From Rhipidocladum racemiflorum (lineage: Eukaryota > Streptophyta > Magnoliopsida > Poales > Poaceae): a stretch of 64,000 nt of DNA. This document shows positions 54,580 to 64,000 of the stretch, in pieces. The stretch lies in the NCBI GenBank assembly GCA_036346355.1, contig CM070581.1:682001-746000 (forward strand). The letters are read 5' to 3'. The first letter of the stretch is position 1. Every line of letters starts with the position of its first letter. Made by a program: the position numbers and the translations under genes. The notes under the pieces were generated by a model, which saw only the letters and a list, made by a program, of their open reading frames with translations, was not told the origin of the DNA and did not search any database.

Positions 54580-55198
54580 TGAAAGTGCATCTAGGCCCCT
54601 AAGTGTGTTTTGGATGATTAATGACAAACGATTAAGGGACTAATGTTTTTGATGAGTTAATGAACATGTGAAAGTCCCAAAGCAAGATCTTCTACGAACG
54701 TTGGCAACCCCACAAAATGAGAAGAAAGAAAAACGACATCATTTCGATATTGTTTTGCATTTATTTGTTGAGTTAATAGGTTTGTCGTACTATTAAGAGG
54801 GATGCGACGTAGTTGATCAAGGACATGTCTCTATGCTCAGATGAATGCTAGCTAAAATTGTTGAGACTCAAGTCTTAGCACATCCTTCGGAGTTGGTTTT
54901 TGGTCTTTCAAAGTCTGGATCGGATGTTCCGATCATGATATAGGAACTTCCGACCGCTGCAAATTCGGACCTCTCCGATCACTAGTTCGGACCGTTCCGA
55001 TCAGATGGATCGGACAGTCCGCTCTGGCTTAGACCCTCTCTGGATAGATCGGATATTTCGATATAAGTATCGGATGTTCCAATGGGGACTTAGAAGATTT
55101 TTTCAAGAGTTCTCTGTTAAAAGTACTCTTTGGACAGATCAGACTTTCCGATTTTTTAGGATTGGATGTTCCGATCAGGGTAAAATCTAAAAAGGGTG
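54580..55198 (+). repeat. second Sirevirus-like LTR, 5' part only
   Basis: Begins TGAAAGTGCATCTAGGCCCC, identical to the first 20 bases of the LTR at 8036. It shares GTCGTACTATTAAGAGG at 54783-54800 (GCCGTACTATTAAGAGG in the first LTR) and the AAAAAGGGT at its right edge, where the other LTR continues into its TATA box. In the equivalent U3 region it carries a different array, with units such as TCGGATGTTCCGATC. The sequence stops matching at 55198/55199. Confidence 0.85.
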
Positions 55199-55440
55199 TA
55201 ACACCCCGGCACCTAGTATGCCGCGAATGTCACCCAAACGATACTAGAAGCAACCAAAAACACATATTTAACAATAAATTACAGCAACTACGCTAATTGC
55301 TTAACTGAAATTTCGGCAGCATATTCTTTGTTTTTCCATGGTTTGAAGCAACAATAATACTATCTATCGGTGTTTCGAATACCGGCTAGTGAATTTTAGT
55401 CAAGGGAACCACTTTTGCTCTCTTTCCTCTGGCTACTACG
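55199..55440 (+). repeat. start of a gypsy-like LTR fragment (right boundary unknown)
   Basis: TGTAACACCCCGGCACCTAG directly abuts the Sirevirus-like LTR. It resembles the TGTAACACCCC start of the 3.4-kb solo LTR but diverges after the first 11 bases. I could not find its end or a target duplication. Confidence 0.45.
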
Positions 55441-55930
55441 ATGGTTCAGTTCATCAGGTTGTCTCTTGCATGCTCATGGATTCAGCAGGCAGTTCAAAAA
55501 GTTGGCCTAGTTGAGAATATTCCGATCTATGCTTATTTTCAACTCCTCGAAGCCTTCCGTCGCTTGCAACACCCTTCCGCATCTCTTGGTGCCCAGTTAT
55601 TCATAGCAAGCCTTTTCTCATCTCATGTGGCCATGTTAGACTCAAGAACATATTACAAATCTATCAAGATCGCTATGAGGTTAATTGGTTATCAATAGTA
55701 TATGAAATCATCATATCATGTGACAAATTTATCTACAATATTAAGCACATCTTTCACTTTATTTTATTCAATGCAATAAATAACAAAAATTATCTACAAT
55801 ATTAAGCATATCTAAGGTCCTTTTGTGCAATCAGGGTCAAGTTGCGGACCGATCCAGGTCATATAAACACGAGATTAAAACAGAGACAATAAATTAGATC
55901 TCATGACACTAGCTCTCTCTCTATATTGCC
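55441..55930. other. no gene recognised
   Basis: An 85-codon open frame at 55441-55698 has no recognisable domain and no supporting context. Confidence 0.4.
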
Positions 55931-56345
55931 CTGTTTGGTATGGCTGGAGCTTTTTTGAAAAGTAGCTTTTAGGTAAATTTGCATGGTGAAGAAATTTGCC
56001 TGATTGAGCAATTTGGGTTGAAGAGATTTGGTGTTTGTCAGTCTGGCTTTTTAGTATAGCTTTTAGGTATGAGAGATGCGGGTTGAAAATGAGGGTGAGA
56101 GTGGTGCGGTTTACGATTTTATACTTGGTGAAAAGGGGTAATTTTCTTTAAACTCTAGTGGTAAAGTCATAATCCCAACCCACCGAAGCCGTAGGAAGCT
56201 ACCTCAAACCATCTTTCGACTTTCAGTTTTTTCTAGTACAAATGGGCTGCTGGTTTTTAGCTTCTGGATACGAAAAAATTAGCTGTTTGAAATAGCTTCT
56301 GACTTTCAGAGCACAAAAGCTGAAGCTGAAGCCGTTCCAAGTACA
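55931..56345. mobile_element. probable MITE with GTTTGGTATGGCTGGAGC end
   Basis: CCCTGTTTGGTATGGCTGGA at left, and TGAAGCCGTTCCAAGTAC at right as a weak inverse. The interior has repeated AAGCTTTTAG/AGCTTCTG words. Boundaries approximate. Confidence 0.45.
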
Positions 56346-56711
56346 ACGAGAGTATAATCTAAAATAATGTACTAGAACTATTTATCAACTCACGAGAGTT
56401 TTCTAAGGAAACATCTGTCAACCCATATAAAAGAATATCCACACATATATAAAACTGGAATATCCTGGCGCACTTTTGATTAGAAAAAAAAAAAGATCAA
56501 TCAATCTGGGTATGAGGTACCTATTACATTCAATGTGATCCTGCTTTTTTACGCTATCCATTTCGATCCTGGCCCACCACAATATCCTGACCCAGTGATC
56601 TTTTGTTTCCTTGCAACATGGAGCGATCGCCATCTTGGGCGCCTTCGTGCAATCTTCCCGAGATGGCGCGTTCCGGAGCCTCCGCCCTTTGCACCCACGC
56701 CCTCCGATCGC

Positions 56712-56756
56712 CCGACCACGACACGCGTACGTCCCATATCACCCGGGCCAACCGAC
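56712..56756 (+). promoter_or_regulatory. two CCGAC (CRT/DRE core) sites
   Basis: CCGAC at 56712-56716 and 56752-56756, 43-87 bases upstream of the TATA box of the galactinol synthase gene. DREB/CBF factors bind this core and activate GolS genes in other plants. Five-base cores occur by chance in GC-rich promoters, so this is only suggestive. Confidence 0.35.
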
Positions 56757-56800
56757 ACAACGGGCGAAACCGCCGCGAGCTGGACCCCCACCCGCTCCCT

Positions 56801-56808
56801 ATTTAAAC
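56801..56808 (+). promoter_or_regulatory. TATA box of the galactinol synthase gene
   Basis: TATTTAAA 142 bases upstream of the ATG, in a GC-rich promoter. Transcription start expected near 56835. Confidence 0.65.
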
Positions 56809-56949
56809 CCAACCCAGCGCCTCCGCCTCACAAGTCACAACAAACACAGATCGAGCAGACCACACGGACCACGCATCTCACGATCATCAAACACAAGACC
56901 CACAACAGATTTCCTTCCTAGTCGAGACGAGAGCTCACCGTGCGTAGCA

Positions 56950-58261
56950 ATGGGGCCGAACATGTCGACGTACAAGGCGGCGCCGAGGAGGGCGTACGTG
57001 ACGTTCCTGGCCGGCGACGGCGACTACTGGAAGGGCGTGGTGGGGCTGGCCAAGGGCCTGCGCCGCGTGCGCTCGGCCTACCCGCTGGTGGTGGCCATGC
57101 TCCCCGACGTGCCGGAGGAGCACCGTCGCGTGCTCCTCGACCAGGGCTGCATCCTCCGCGAGATCCAGCCCGTGTATCCGCCCGAGAGCCAGACCCAGTT
57201 CGCCATGGCCTACTACGTCATCAACTACTCCAAGCTCCGCATCTGGGAGGTGAACATCCTCGCCGTGACATTCCTTTTTATTTTGTGCTTATTATGTATG
57301 TACATGATATATCGAACCACGCATGCATTAGGCATGCATTAATTGATGATCTTTTCGATCTTGATTTTGAGCAGTTTGTGGAGTACGAGAGGATGGTGTA
57401 CCTGGACGCTGACATCCAGGTGTACGACAACATCGACCACCTGTTCGAGCTGGACAGGGGACACTTTTACGCCGTGAAGGACTGCTTCTGCGAGAAGACG
57501 TGGAGTCATACGCCGCAGTACAAGATCGGCTACTGCCAGCAGTGCCCCGACAAGGTGAAGTGGCCGGAGCACGAGCTCGGCCCGCCGCCGCCGCTCTACT
57601 TCAACGCCGGCATGTTCGTGCACGAGCCCAGCCTCGCCACCGCCAAGGACCTCCTCGACACGCTCGTCGTCACGCCTCCCACCCCTTTCGCCGAGCAGGT
57701 AAACCAATCGATAGCCGCTCGACATTAATTATATTCCAAGCGCGCGCGCGCGAGTACGTAGCTATTAAACGTCAAATCCCCTTTAAAATCTTTGCAGGAC
57801 TTTCTCAACATGTTCTTCCGGGACATATACAAGCCGATCCCGCCGGTGTACAACCTGGTGCTGGCCATGCTCTGGAGGCACCCTGAAAACATCGAGCTCG
57901 ACGAGGTCAAGGTCGTGCACTACTGCGCAGCGGTACGTATATATCAACTGCATCTGCATGCATGCTCTCCATCCATTGGCCTCGATCCGTCGCGGCTACC
58001 TAGGTTTTTATGCATCATCTCATGACCGTGATGCAGGGGTCCAAGCCGTGGAGGTACACTGGGGAGGAGGTGAACATGGACAGGGACGACATCAAGATGC
58101 TGGTGAAGAAGTGGTGCGACATCTTCAACGACGAGAGCCTGGACTACAAAGGCCCTTCGCTCGACGACGCCGACGAGTTGGACTCGGCCAGGCAGCCGCT
58201 GCGGGCGGCTCTGGCCAAGGCCGGCGCCGCCAAGTACTTCCCCGCGCCCTCGGCCGCGTAG
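56950..58261 (+). CDS. GolS: galactinol synthase (GT8 family)
   Basis: Transfers galactose from UDP-galactose to myo-inositol to make galactinol, the first committed step of raffinose-family oligosaccharide synthesis, in the cytosol. Four exons: 56950-57249, 57375-57698, 57798-57932 and 58037-58261, all introns phase 0 with GT/AG borders; 327 residues, normal for the family. Start ATG 56950 gives MGPNMSTYKAAPRRAYVTFL, as in other grass GolS. Key features: YVTFLAGDGDYWKGVVGLAK, the Mn2+/sugar-nucleotide DxD motif at 111-113 (YLDADIQV), CFCEKTWSHTPQY, FNAGMFVHEP, HYCAAGSKPW (249-258), and the diagnostic C-terminal APSAA. No breaks. A TATA box lies upstream and an AATAAA signal at 58571. Which rice orthologue (GolS1 or GolS2) it matches I cannot settle. 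GolS genes are typically induced by cold, heat and drought. Confidence 0.98.
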
Positions 58262-58570
58262 GCTTTGCTGGGACGCCGTCGTGTCCCCGGTGGCCGGCCG
58301 GCTTTGCCGCATTTGGACCGGTCGATCACCTTCTGCCGTATATATATTGGCGCTCAATGAGGCGTTATACTAGTAATCAGGGGATCTACACATTTTGGTA
58401 TTGTAGATCGATCAGTACTGTACAGACATGATATTTGCCAGTACTTTCAGGCTACCTTAATTTCGGGTGTGTTTCTTTTTGGTTTAGGAAAACTCAAAAA
58501 ACGTCTTCAGCTTGTAAATACGTACGGTACGTCCCGCCGTGGACGTAACTTGCTGAAACATTTTGAAGCT

Positions 58571-58576
58571 AATAAA
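58571..58576 (+). terminator. polyadenylation signal of the galactinol synthase gene
   Basis: AATAAA 310 bases after the stop codon, the first canonical signal in the 3' flank. Confidence 0.5.
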
Positions 58577-58599
58577 AGCTTTCCCTGCTTATTATGTAT

Positions 58600-60734
58600 T
58601 CGCCGATGATGCCTCGCTTGTGGTTGTGGATGCGATGTTTGCGTGCTCTGCTTTGCCTAGCTTGTGCCATTTTTTGTATGCACTTGTGCCTGCGAACTTC
58701 GTTCGTCTAAAGGTGGCCTGTAACTTTTGAGCGTTAATTTTTGCTGTGTGGGTGCCGGTACTAATCTTAGCGTCGAACATGCAAATTCTTGGCACGAAAT
58801 AAGCAGGTCGATCTTTTGTTTTTGTTCTTGTTCTTGTTCCAACCATCAAACTATGGAGTAGTATTCTTGGTCTGAAGACAGGTGGTGTTTCAGCAAACGC
58901 CGTCGTCTGCATCGGAGGGACAGAGAAGGAAAGCGAAGGAAATCTTCAGATATACACGCGTCGCGGGACAGCTGAGCAAATCAGCCTGGCTTATTACGTG
59001 CGGCACGGCCCGGACGCTGGCCGGCGGGACTGGACTAAGCTAGCTGCCTCCTTGCCGGGAGGCGCCGCCGCGTGCGTCTCGGCTAGCTCAATTCCGCCAT
59101 GTCAGATCAAGGTGCGCCGCCCACGGCCGGGACCAGCTAGCGTACGTGCCGCGCATCAAAGTGTTTTGCTACAGGCCGAGTAACACCTAGCTAGCTAGCT
59201 CGCTAGGATCTTCGTACGTACGTGTCATGCTCGCCCGATCCGAACCACAACACGCCATGACGTACAGTACACCACCTGTTCGATCTTGTTCTGCTCTCAT
59301 CTCATGCAAGCCGATCACTGTCCTGGCAGGTTAGTTAATGGTTCCTGTCGCGTCTGCGTCCTTCACTTTTCAAGAACGAATGACGCATGAAGGCGACAGT
59401 TGCATACCGTGCAGGCTGCACGTACGTTGCGATGGCATGCGGCCGTTGGTTCTCGCATGCAGGCTGCTAATTCGACATGGAATGCATTTATATGCATATG
59501 GAGAGTGCAATGCAAAACTACGGGCACGTCGGTAGGATGCATATATATGCCAGGTGCAATGCAACCTATCGCGAGATAATTCGACAGACGCCAATTAATT
59601 GTTCGGTCCAGTCCAGTCCGGTAGACTAAATAATTCGAGCGGGGTTTCCGGCCCGTGGCATGCAGCTCAGGGCAGAAAATGTTTGCAGTCGTGGCGACCT
59701 TATGCAAATCGCATTGAATTGGCCTGCACGTACGGACTACTAGTGTCAGCTGACCGTGTATTGTTCTCGCTCCCTTGGGAAAAAGTTGATGAACATGGGA
59801 CCTCTTCCATATGACAATTAATTAACATGCATCTTAGTCACCCAGTTATAGTTGCTCGAGTTAATCACCTAAGAGGATTAATTGGGGTTTGTTTCTCGAA
59901 GAACTGACAAGTTCAAACTAAAGAAAGTTGGCATGCCCCGGCCCCTGTACACATATATACATATGATGTTGCCGCGAGAGATTTCTCAACAACAGCGTCG
60001 CTTTATGCGAACCGGTCATGATCGTCGATAGCTATACAACTTGGACGAAATTCGATCTTCAACATACGCCGATAAAAAGCAATATCGAACAAGAACAATT
60101 CTTAGGCGTAAACTAATGAATATCAACACATCGATACGAGATAATATTCATCATCGTGAAATTACAAGGTGCGTACTACTCAAGATGTAATGTCTAAAAC
60201 TAGAGGCTACTCATAAGGTATAGGAAAAGTAAAGATACATATAAGATAAAAGTTAAGTTAGTGGAAGACAATTAATTTTCTATCGATAATGCTTTGGCTC
60301 TGATGTCCGATCACTTGTTTCGCGTCGGATGCCTCACAGTCTCACACACTAATCCACTGGGTATTTTCTACTGCAATCACATCTCTTCTCCCCGTCCGAC
60401 GGCTCGCGGACGGTCAGAGCCCCAGCCCCTCTCCTTTGTGTCCTCTTCGCTTACCCCCAAATCCACCCCATCTTTTGGTTTAAATCCACCATGCTCCCCT
60501 TGATCACTCCAATCTCTGACCCGAGGCTTTGATACTCGGTATAGGATCCACCTCGGTAGGAAGGAGCTGCTCTCCTGTTGCGACTGCTGGGATTTATGTG
60601 TGGTGGTGGAGGAGGAGCCGCAACAGAGGAGCTGGGGTGCTGGCGGAGGAGATCATAATGCACCAGGGTTGCAAATTGCAATACTAGGCCAGTTGTGTTC
60701 GTTTGTTTGCCTGCACTACAGATTGAAGGGATGG
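58600..60734. other. intergenic, no gene recognised
   Basis: CTAGCTAG, TGCATGC and CGTACGTA words and short open frames only. Confidence 0.55.
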
Positions 60735-61268
60735 CAGAAATACCCATAGGTCCGGGTAACCGTGGGTATTTTTGGTCTGGGTCTAAATCTGGACCCATAT
60801 GTATTTTTGGTCGGGTCCGGGTCCGGATCCAGGTACGGATATAGACCTGTGGGTATAGTAGACCCGGACTTGAAATTATATCTTGAGATATTAGATGAGC
60901 AATCTTTTTTGTATAAGACAAGGTGTGATGTGAATTACTTTGATCCTCTGACCACGGTGGCTATATATGGGTTGCAATTACATGCTAAGCAATCTTATGT
61001 TGCATGAATTTTGTAGATAGAATGCCTGAAGTCAGATGTTACAATGTTTTCTGAAAAGCTGTTTCAGGTCCAGGGTACCCGCCGGGCCTGGGTCTGGGTC
61101 CAAATATGGACCCGTAGGTGCTTTCAGGTTCGGGTCCAAAATTCGGGTCTCGGGTCTGGGTCCAAATATGGACCCGTATGTGCTTTCGGGTCCGGGTCCA
61201 AAATTCAGGTCTTGAGTCTGGGTCCAGGAAGGCATGACCCGGAGCTACCCGACCCGATTGCCATGTCT
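60735..61268. mobile_element. GGGTCC-rich repeat element (probable non-autonomous DNA transposon)
   Basis: Outer parts are rich in GGGTCCGGGT/ACCCGGAC words in inverted arrangement (AATACCCATAGGTCCGGGTA at left; ACCCGGAGCTACCCGACCCG at right). Inside, a unit of about 64 bases (GTCTGGGTCCAAATATGGAC...) is repeated about twice at 61090-61216. Resembles grass MITEs with GGGTACCCG ends; superfamily not determined. Confidence 0.5.
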
Positions 61269-61299
61269 AACAGATTGGTTGGTTGGTACAAGTATTTTC

Positions 61300-61520
61300 T
61301 CAATTTGTTGCAGCACCCTTTCTAAATTGTTGCACAAAGTGTTTTATTTTGTTTGCAATTCATCCTCCTAAGGTTGTATCAAGTTGTTTTTGTTTGCAGC
61401 GATTGTCTGATTTGTTGCATCTAGTCATTCTTTTTGTTGCAATAGAGGTTGTGGTTCTCAATTTGTTATAAATATTTCTTCCAATTTGTTGCAGTGAAAT
61501 TGTAAAATGTTGCATCAATT
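61300..61520. repeat. degenerate TTTGTTGCA repeat cluster
   Basis: About seven scattered copies of TTTGTTGCA/ATTGTTGCA in 220 bases, in T-rich sequence. Confidence 0.6.
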
Positions 61521-61900
61521 ATTTTTAATATTGTCACTTATTTCAAGTGTGCCATTGTAACACCACAAATTTATTTAATTTAAATACCTAGTAGTTTTAA
61601 ACTATACCTTACCTCTATACTTGAGGTTTTATCCGATTTTTAGTGAGAAATTTTATAGTTCCCCAGTTTGTTATGATATTTAACTTCTTTTTTCGTATTT
61701 TATTGCACATATTAATTATGATTATTGTTTTTACTGTTTAGGTACATCAATTCTTAGTTATTCTTTTTTTTTTCTATAGAGCCCCGGGGCCGGGGGTTTA
61801 TATAGCTACTACAGTATGCGTACAGACATGGAATCCCTGATCTACTGGCTTGTTGTACGCGGCAGGAAACGGCTTCGTTTTTTATGACGTGTGATATAGG
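61521..61900. other. no gene recognised
   Basis: AT-rich; may be the flank of the retroelement to the right. Confidence 0.4.
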
Positions 61901-64000
61901 CTTGTCGACGATTGGAGAACGGGCTCCCGTCGAGCTTACTTGTTGAATGGGGGATCAACAGAGCCCCGTCGCACGGATCGAAGAGGGCGTTCGAGCGACG
62001 CGAGGTCGGGAGAAGGAGGCCGGAAAAAAGGGGGGACGCGGTGTTTTTTATCCTGGTTCGGGCCTCTCACTGCCGAGATAATGACCCTACTCCAGTGTAT
62101 TGTGTTCTATCTTTCGTGTGCCCTCCTATTCTGAGATCTTCGTGGGGTTTAAATACTATGACTAGAGATGCGAAAAAGTAATCGCGCCTCAGGGATCACG
62201 CTATGCATCCATATCCGTGATGCTGCCCTTGACTCCGCGTTATTTGAATTTCGGGTATGATTTCCCTTGATCTCCTGGTGATTGGTTGCCTCCTTCCTTC
62301 CTCGCGCTTCCGGGCCCTCCGACCAAGACACCCGAGCAGTCGTGGCCTCCACGAGCATGCTTGCTCGTGGGGTGTGTTTGGTGCTTCGCGAACGGAGGCG
62401 CAAACGCTGTATGCTCGGAGGAGAAGGAGGGATGCTCGTTCGTTCTCCCGAGCATCTTCCCTTAGTGCCGCTTGGTCGGCGGGTTTAGCTTTTCACGGGG
62501 TACCGTGGTCTTTTGCCGGATAGCCAATCCTCGACAGCTAGCCCCGAGGTTCAAGTGGGGAACCCTCGGGCTTCCTTGAGCCTAAGAAGACTTGAGGGGA
62601 TTGAATTTCCTTTGGTCGTGGCTCACGACCATTTTACGTCGAGAGGCGAGCTTCTTTACCGCCCGCGTGCTTGCTCTGTGGGCGCGTCGTTGGTTGTTCT
62701 GCGGTTCCTTCTCCGAAGCCTCCTGTAACGATGCGGTAGTTTCTGAAGCGGCGCTTTTCCGGCCAGGTGTTCTTTGCTGCGATAGGCGGCGATTTTTATC
62801 CCGCCTCTTCACTATCCTTTTAACCCTTTCTACCGGGAGAGGTCGGAGTCCCATTGGCGTCTCTTTGCTCGTCTTCGGCGAAAAATCTTCCAAGAGCCCT
62901 AGCGCCCAAGAACCCTTTTCGCTCTCCTTCCTTCTTCGGCCATGGCGCGCTTCAAGGTTAGCGGATGACCCGAAGGAGGCTCCAGTGCTCACGGACGAGG
63001 GGTACGTCGACCCAAGCTCGGGTCGAGTGCCCGGGATGATGCGGCGCCGGCACCGCTGAGACGGAGATCGCCTCCTGCGAGTTGTATGCCATCAACGGGC
63101 TTCGTGCGCCGAGAGCGACTTCCTCGCCTCCGTGCTTGCCTTCTGCGGTGCGAGATCTCTCATCTCCACCCCAACTCCATCCTTTCCTCGCAATCTTCTC
63201 CCACCTTTGCGAGGCTTACGTGGAGTGTAATGCCCACGGCTAGCCTCTTCTTTCACTTTTATTCCCCCTTCCGCACCGCCGATGGTTCCGCCGGCCATGC
63301 GTTTATCTTCGCCTTCGGCCCAACCGACCATACGAGTACCCCTCGTTGCTCAAGGACTCGGTGTCGGGTTGGGCCGACCTCTGGTTCTACCGTAAGAAGG
63401 CGGAGGGTCCCGATTGGTCTACATCGGGAGGACGCTCCGCCTCATCGAGACTCGCGCCTTGCCGTGCAACCCGAGGAAGAGCGGGTGCTCAGGGCGATCG
63501 GTGAGCTTGCCCGAGATGGGGCTCAGCGGTCGGGATATCGCCGGGACTTTACTCTTCAACCGTGTCCCCCGAGGCGCCGCGAGCATCCCTTCTTCGAGGT
63601 GACCGGGTGGCACGACTTCACCCGCGAGGACAACGCAGTATGTTCCTGGACCTCTTTCCCGAGCATCGCCGCTTTACGTGAAGCTGCGTTATGCATCCGT
63701 GATATGCCTTTTGTCTTAGTCTTCGGTTGTGACGCAGACTCAGAGGACGGACTGGAGTTGACGATAGGTCGCCGAGATGTTCGGCGCCCGGGAGAAGGAG
63801 CCGACGCCCAATCGCCAGGTCCCCAAGAATATTTTTGACCTTGCGACGCGTAAGTACATTTTCCCACTTCCGCTCGAGGGCATGTTTTCCGAGCTCATTC
63901 CTCCCGATTTGGCTAAGGCGGAGAAGGTCGCCCTTGAGCTTGCGGTGTCGGGCCGCCCGCCGCCATAAGCCAGACTTTGGCCAGGGGTTCCCGTAAGAGG
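61901..64000 (+). mobile_element. degenerate gypsy-type retroelement, LTR/leader and gag region, runs off window
   Basis: The left part (about 61900-62530) has LTR/leader character with TATCCTGGTTCGGGCCTCTC and CTCGACAGCTAGCCCCGAGG, words common in grass gypsy LTRs. The right part encodes gag-like pieces in several frames: LTDEGYVDPSSG (62987), EISHLHPNSILSS (63150), then FFEVTGWHDFTREDNAV (63592). The HLHPN motif fits the putative gypsy-type transposon domain. Frames change several times, so it is not intact. LTR boundaries not determined. Confidence 0.6.
62949..63838 (+). pseudogene. gypsy-type gag domain remnant
   Basis: Best coding stretch of the right-hand retroelement. The frame of 63086-63838 holds LRCEISHLHPNSI and later REHPFFEVTGWHDFTRED. 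Part of the expected HLCEAY segment (near 63207) is readable only in another frame, so at least one indel is present. The C-terminal half of this frame, after about residue 215, looks non-native. Continues beyond the window in other frames. Confidence 0.5.

Noticed and set aside
55441..55698. 85-codon plus-strand frame
   Set aside because: No domain, no neighbouring exon, surrounded by transposon fragments; kept only as part of an unassigned stretch.
56940..57728. 262-codon frame across GolS exon 1, intron 1 and exon 2
   Set aside because: Reads exon 1 in the wrong frame and enters exon 2 through the intron; GT/AG borders and the GolS protein give the true structure.
62592..63059. 155-codon frame before the gypsy-type gag
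   Set aside because: Only its last 20 or so residues look gag-like; the rest is leader sequence and is open by chance.

Overview
This is a plant nuclear segment, almost certainly from a grass (Poaceae). The grounds are Stowaway, Tourist and hAT MITEs with grass-type termini, a Sirevirus-type Ty1/copia element, a CACTA-type end with subterminal hairpins, 5'-truncated L1 LINEs, and intron-containing genes of plant-only families. The species cannot be fixed from the sequence. From memory, unchecked, a stress-type R2R3-MYB close to a galactinol synthase also occurs in rice, in duplicated segments on chromosomes 3 and 7, so this may be a syntenic block in Oryza or a relative.

Layout. 1-10069: a Sirevirus-like element whose 5' LTR and gag start lie off the window (gag, pol, a third ORF, polypurine tracts, 3' LTR at 8036-9442), followed through the shared LTR by a second truncated internal copy. 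10070-13862: a minus-strand copia element with 5' LTR, gag and part of integrase, fused to the Sirevirus fragment. 13951-14462: a frameshifted IBH1/AIF-like atypical bHLH gene. 15709-20125: a CACTA-type end plus a long palindrome, interrupted by a 3.4-kb solo LTR with a perfect 5-bp target duplication. 20126-27256: mostly unannotated intergenic DNA with one copia LTR and one MITE. 27257-28783 (minus): an intact R2R3-MYB gene of subgroup 20 with one intron. 28784-48025: repeat-dominated DNA holding hAT, Stowaway and Tourist MITEs, a 110-120 bp tandem array beside a Helitron-type terminus, solo and single LTRs, an IDD-like gene fragment, three 5'-truncated LINEs and three minus-strand Helitron-like insertions. 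48026-50014: an intact P-class PPR gene. 50015-56949: more MITEs and a second, divergent Sirevirus LTR fragment. 56950-58261: an intact four-exon galactinol synthase gene. 58262-64000: intergenic DNA, a GGGTCC-rich repeat, and a degenerate gypsy-type gag region running off the right edge.

Only three genes look intact: MYB, PPR and galactinol synthase. The MYB family includes abiotic-stress regulators, and galactinol synthase commits carbon to raffinose-family osmoprotectants, so two of the three have stress-related relatives; nothing here shows that they are co-regulated. The PPR protein is expected to act on organellar RNA. Everything else is transposon-derived, broken, or without recognisable content. 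The best-supported structural observations are the insertion footprints (target duplications, a Helitron empty site, the junction of two retrotransposons) and the dense palindromic arrays in the Sirevirus-type elements. I found no clear sign of a wholly new multi-gene system.
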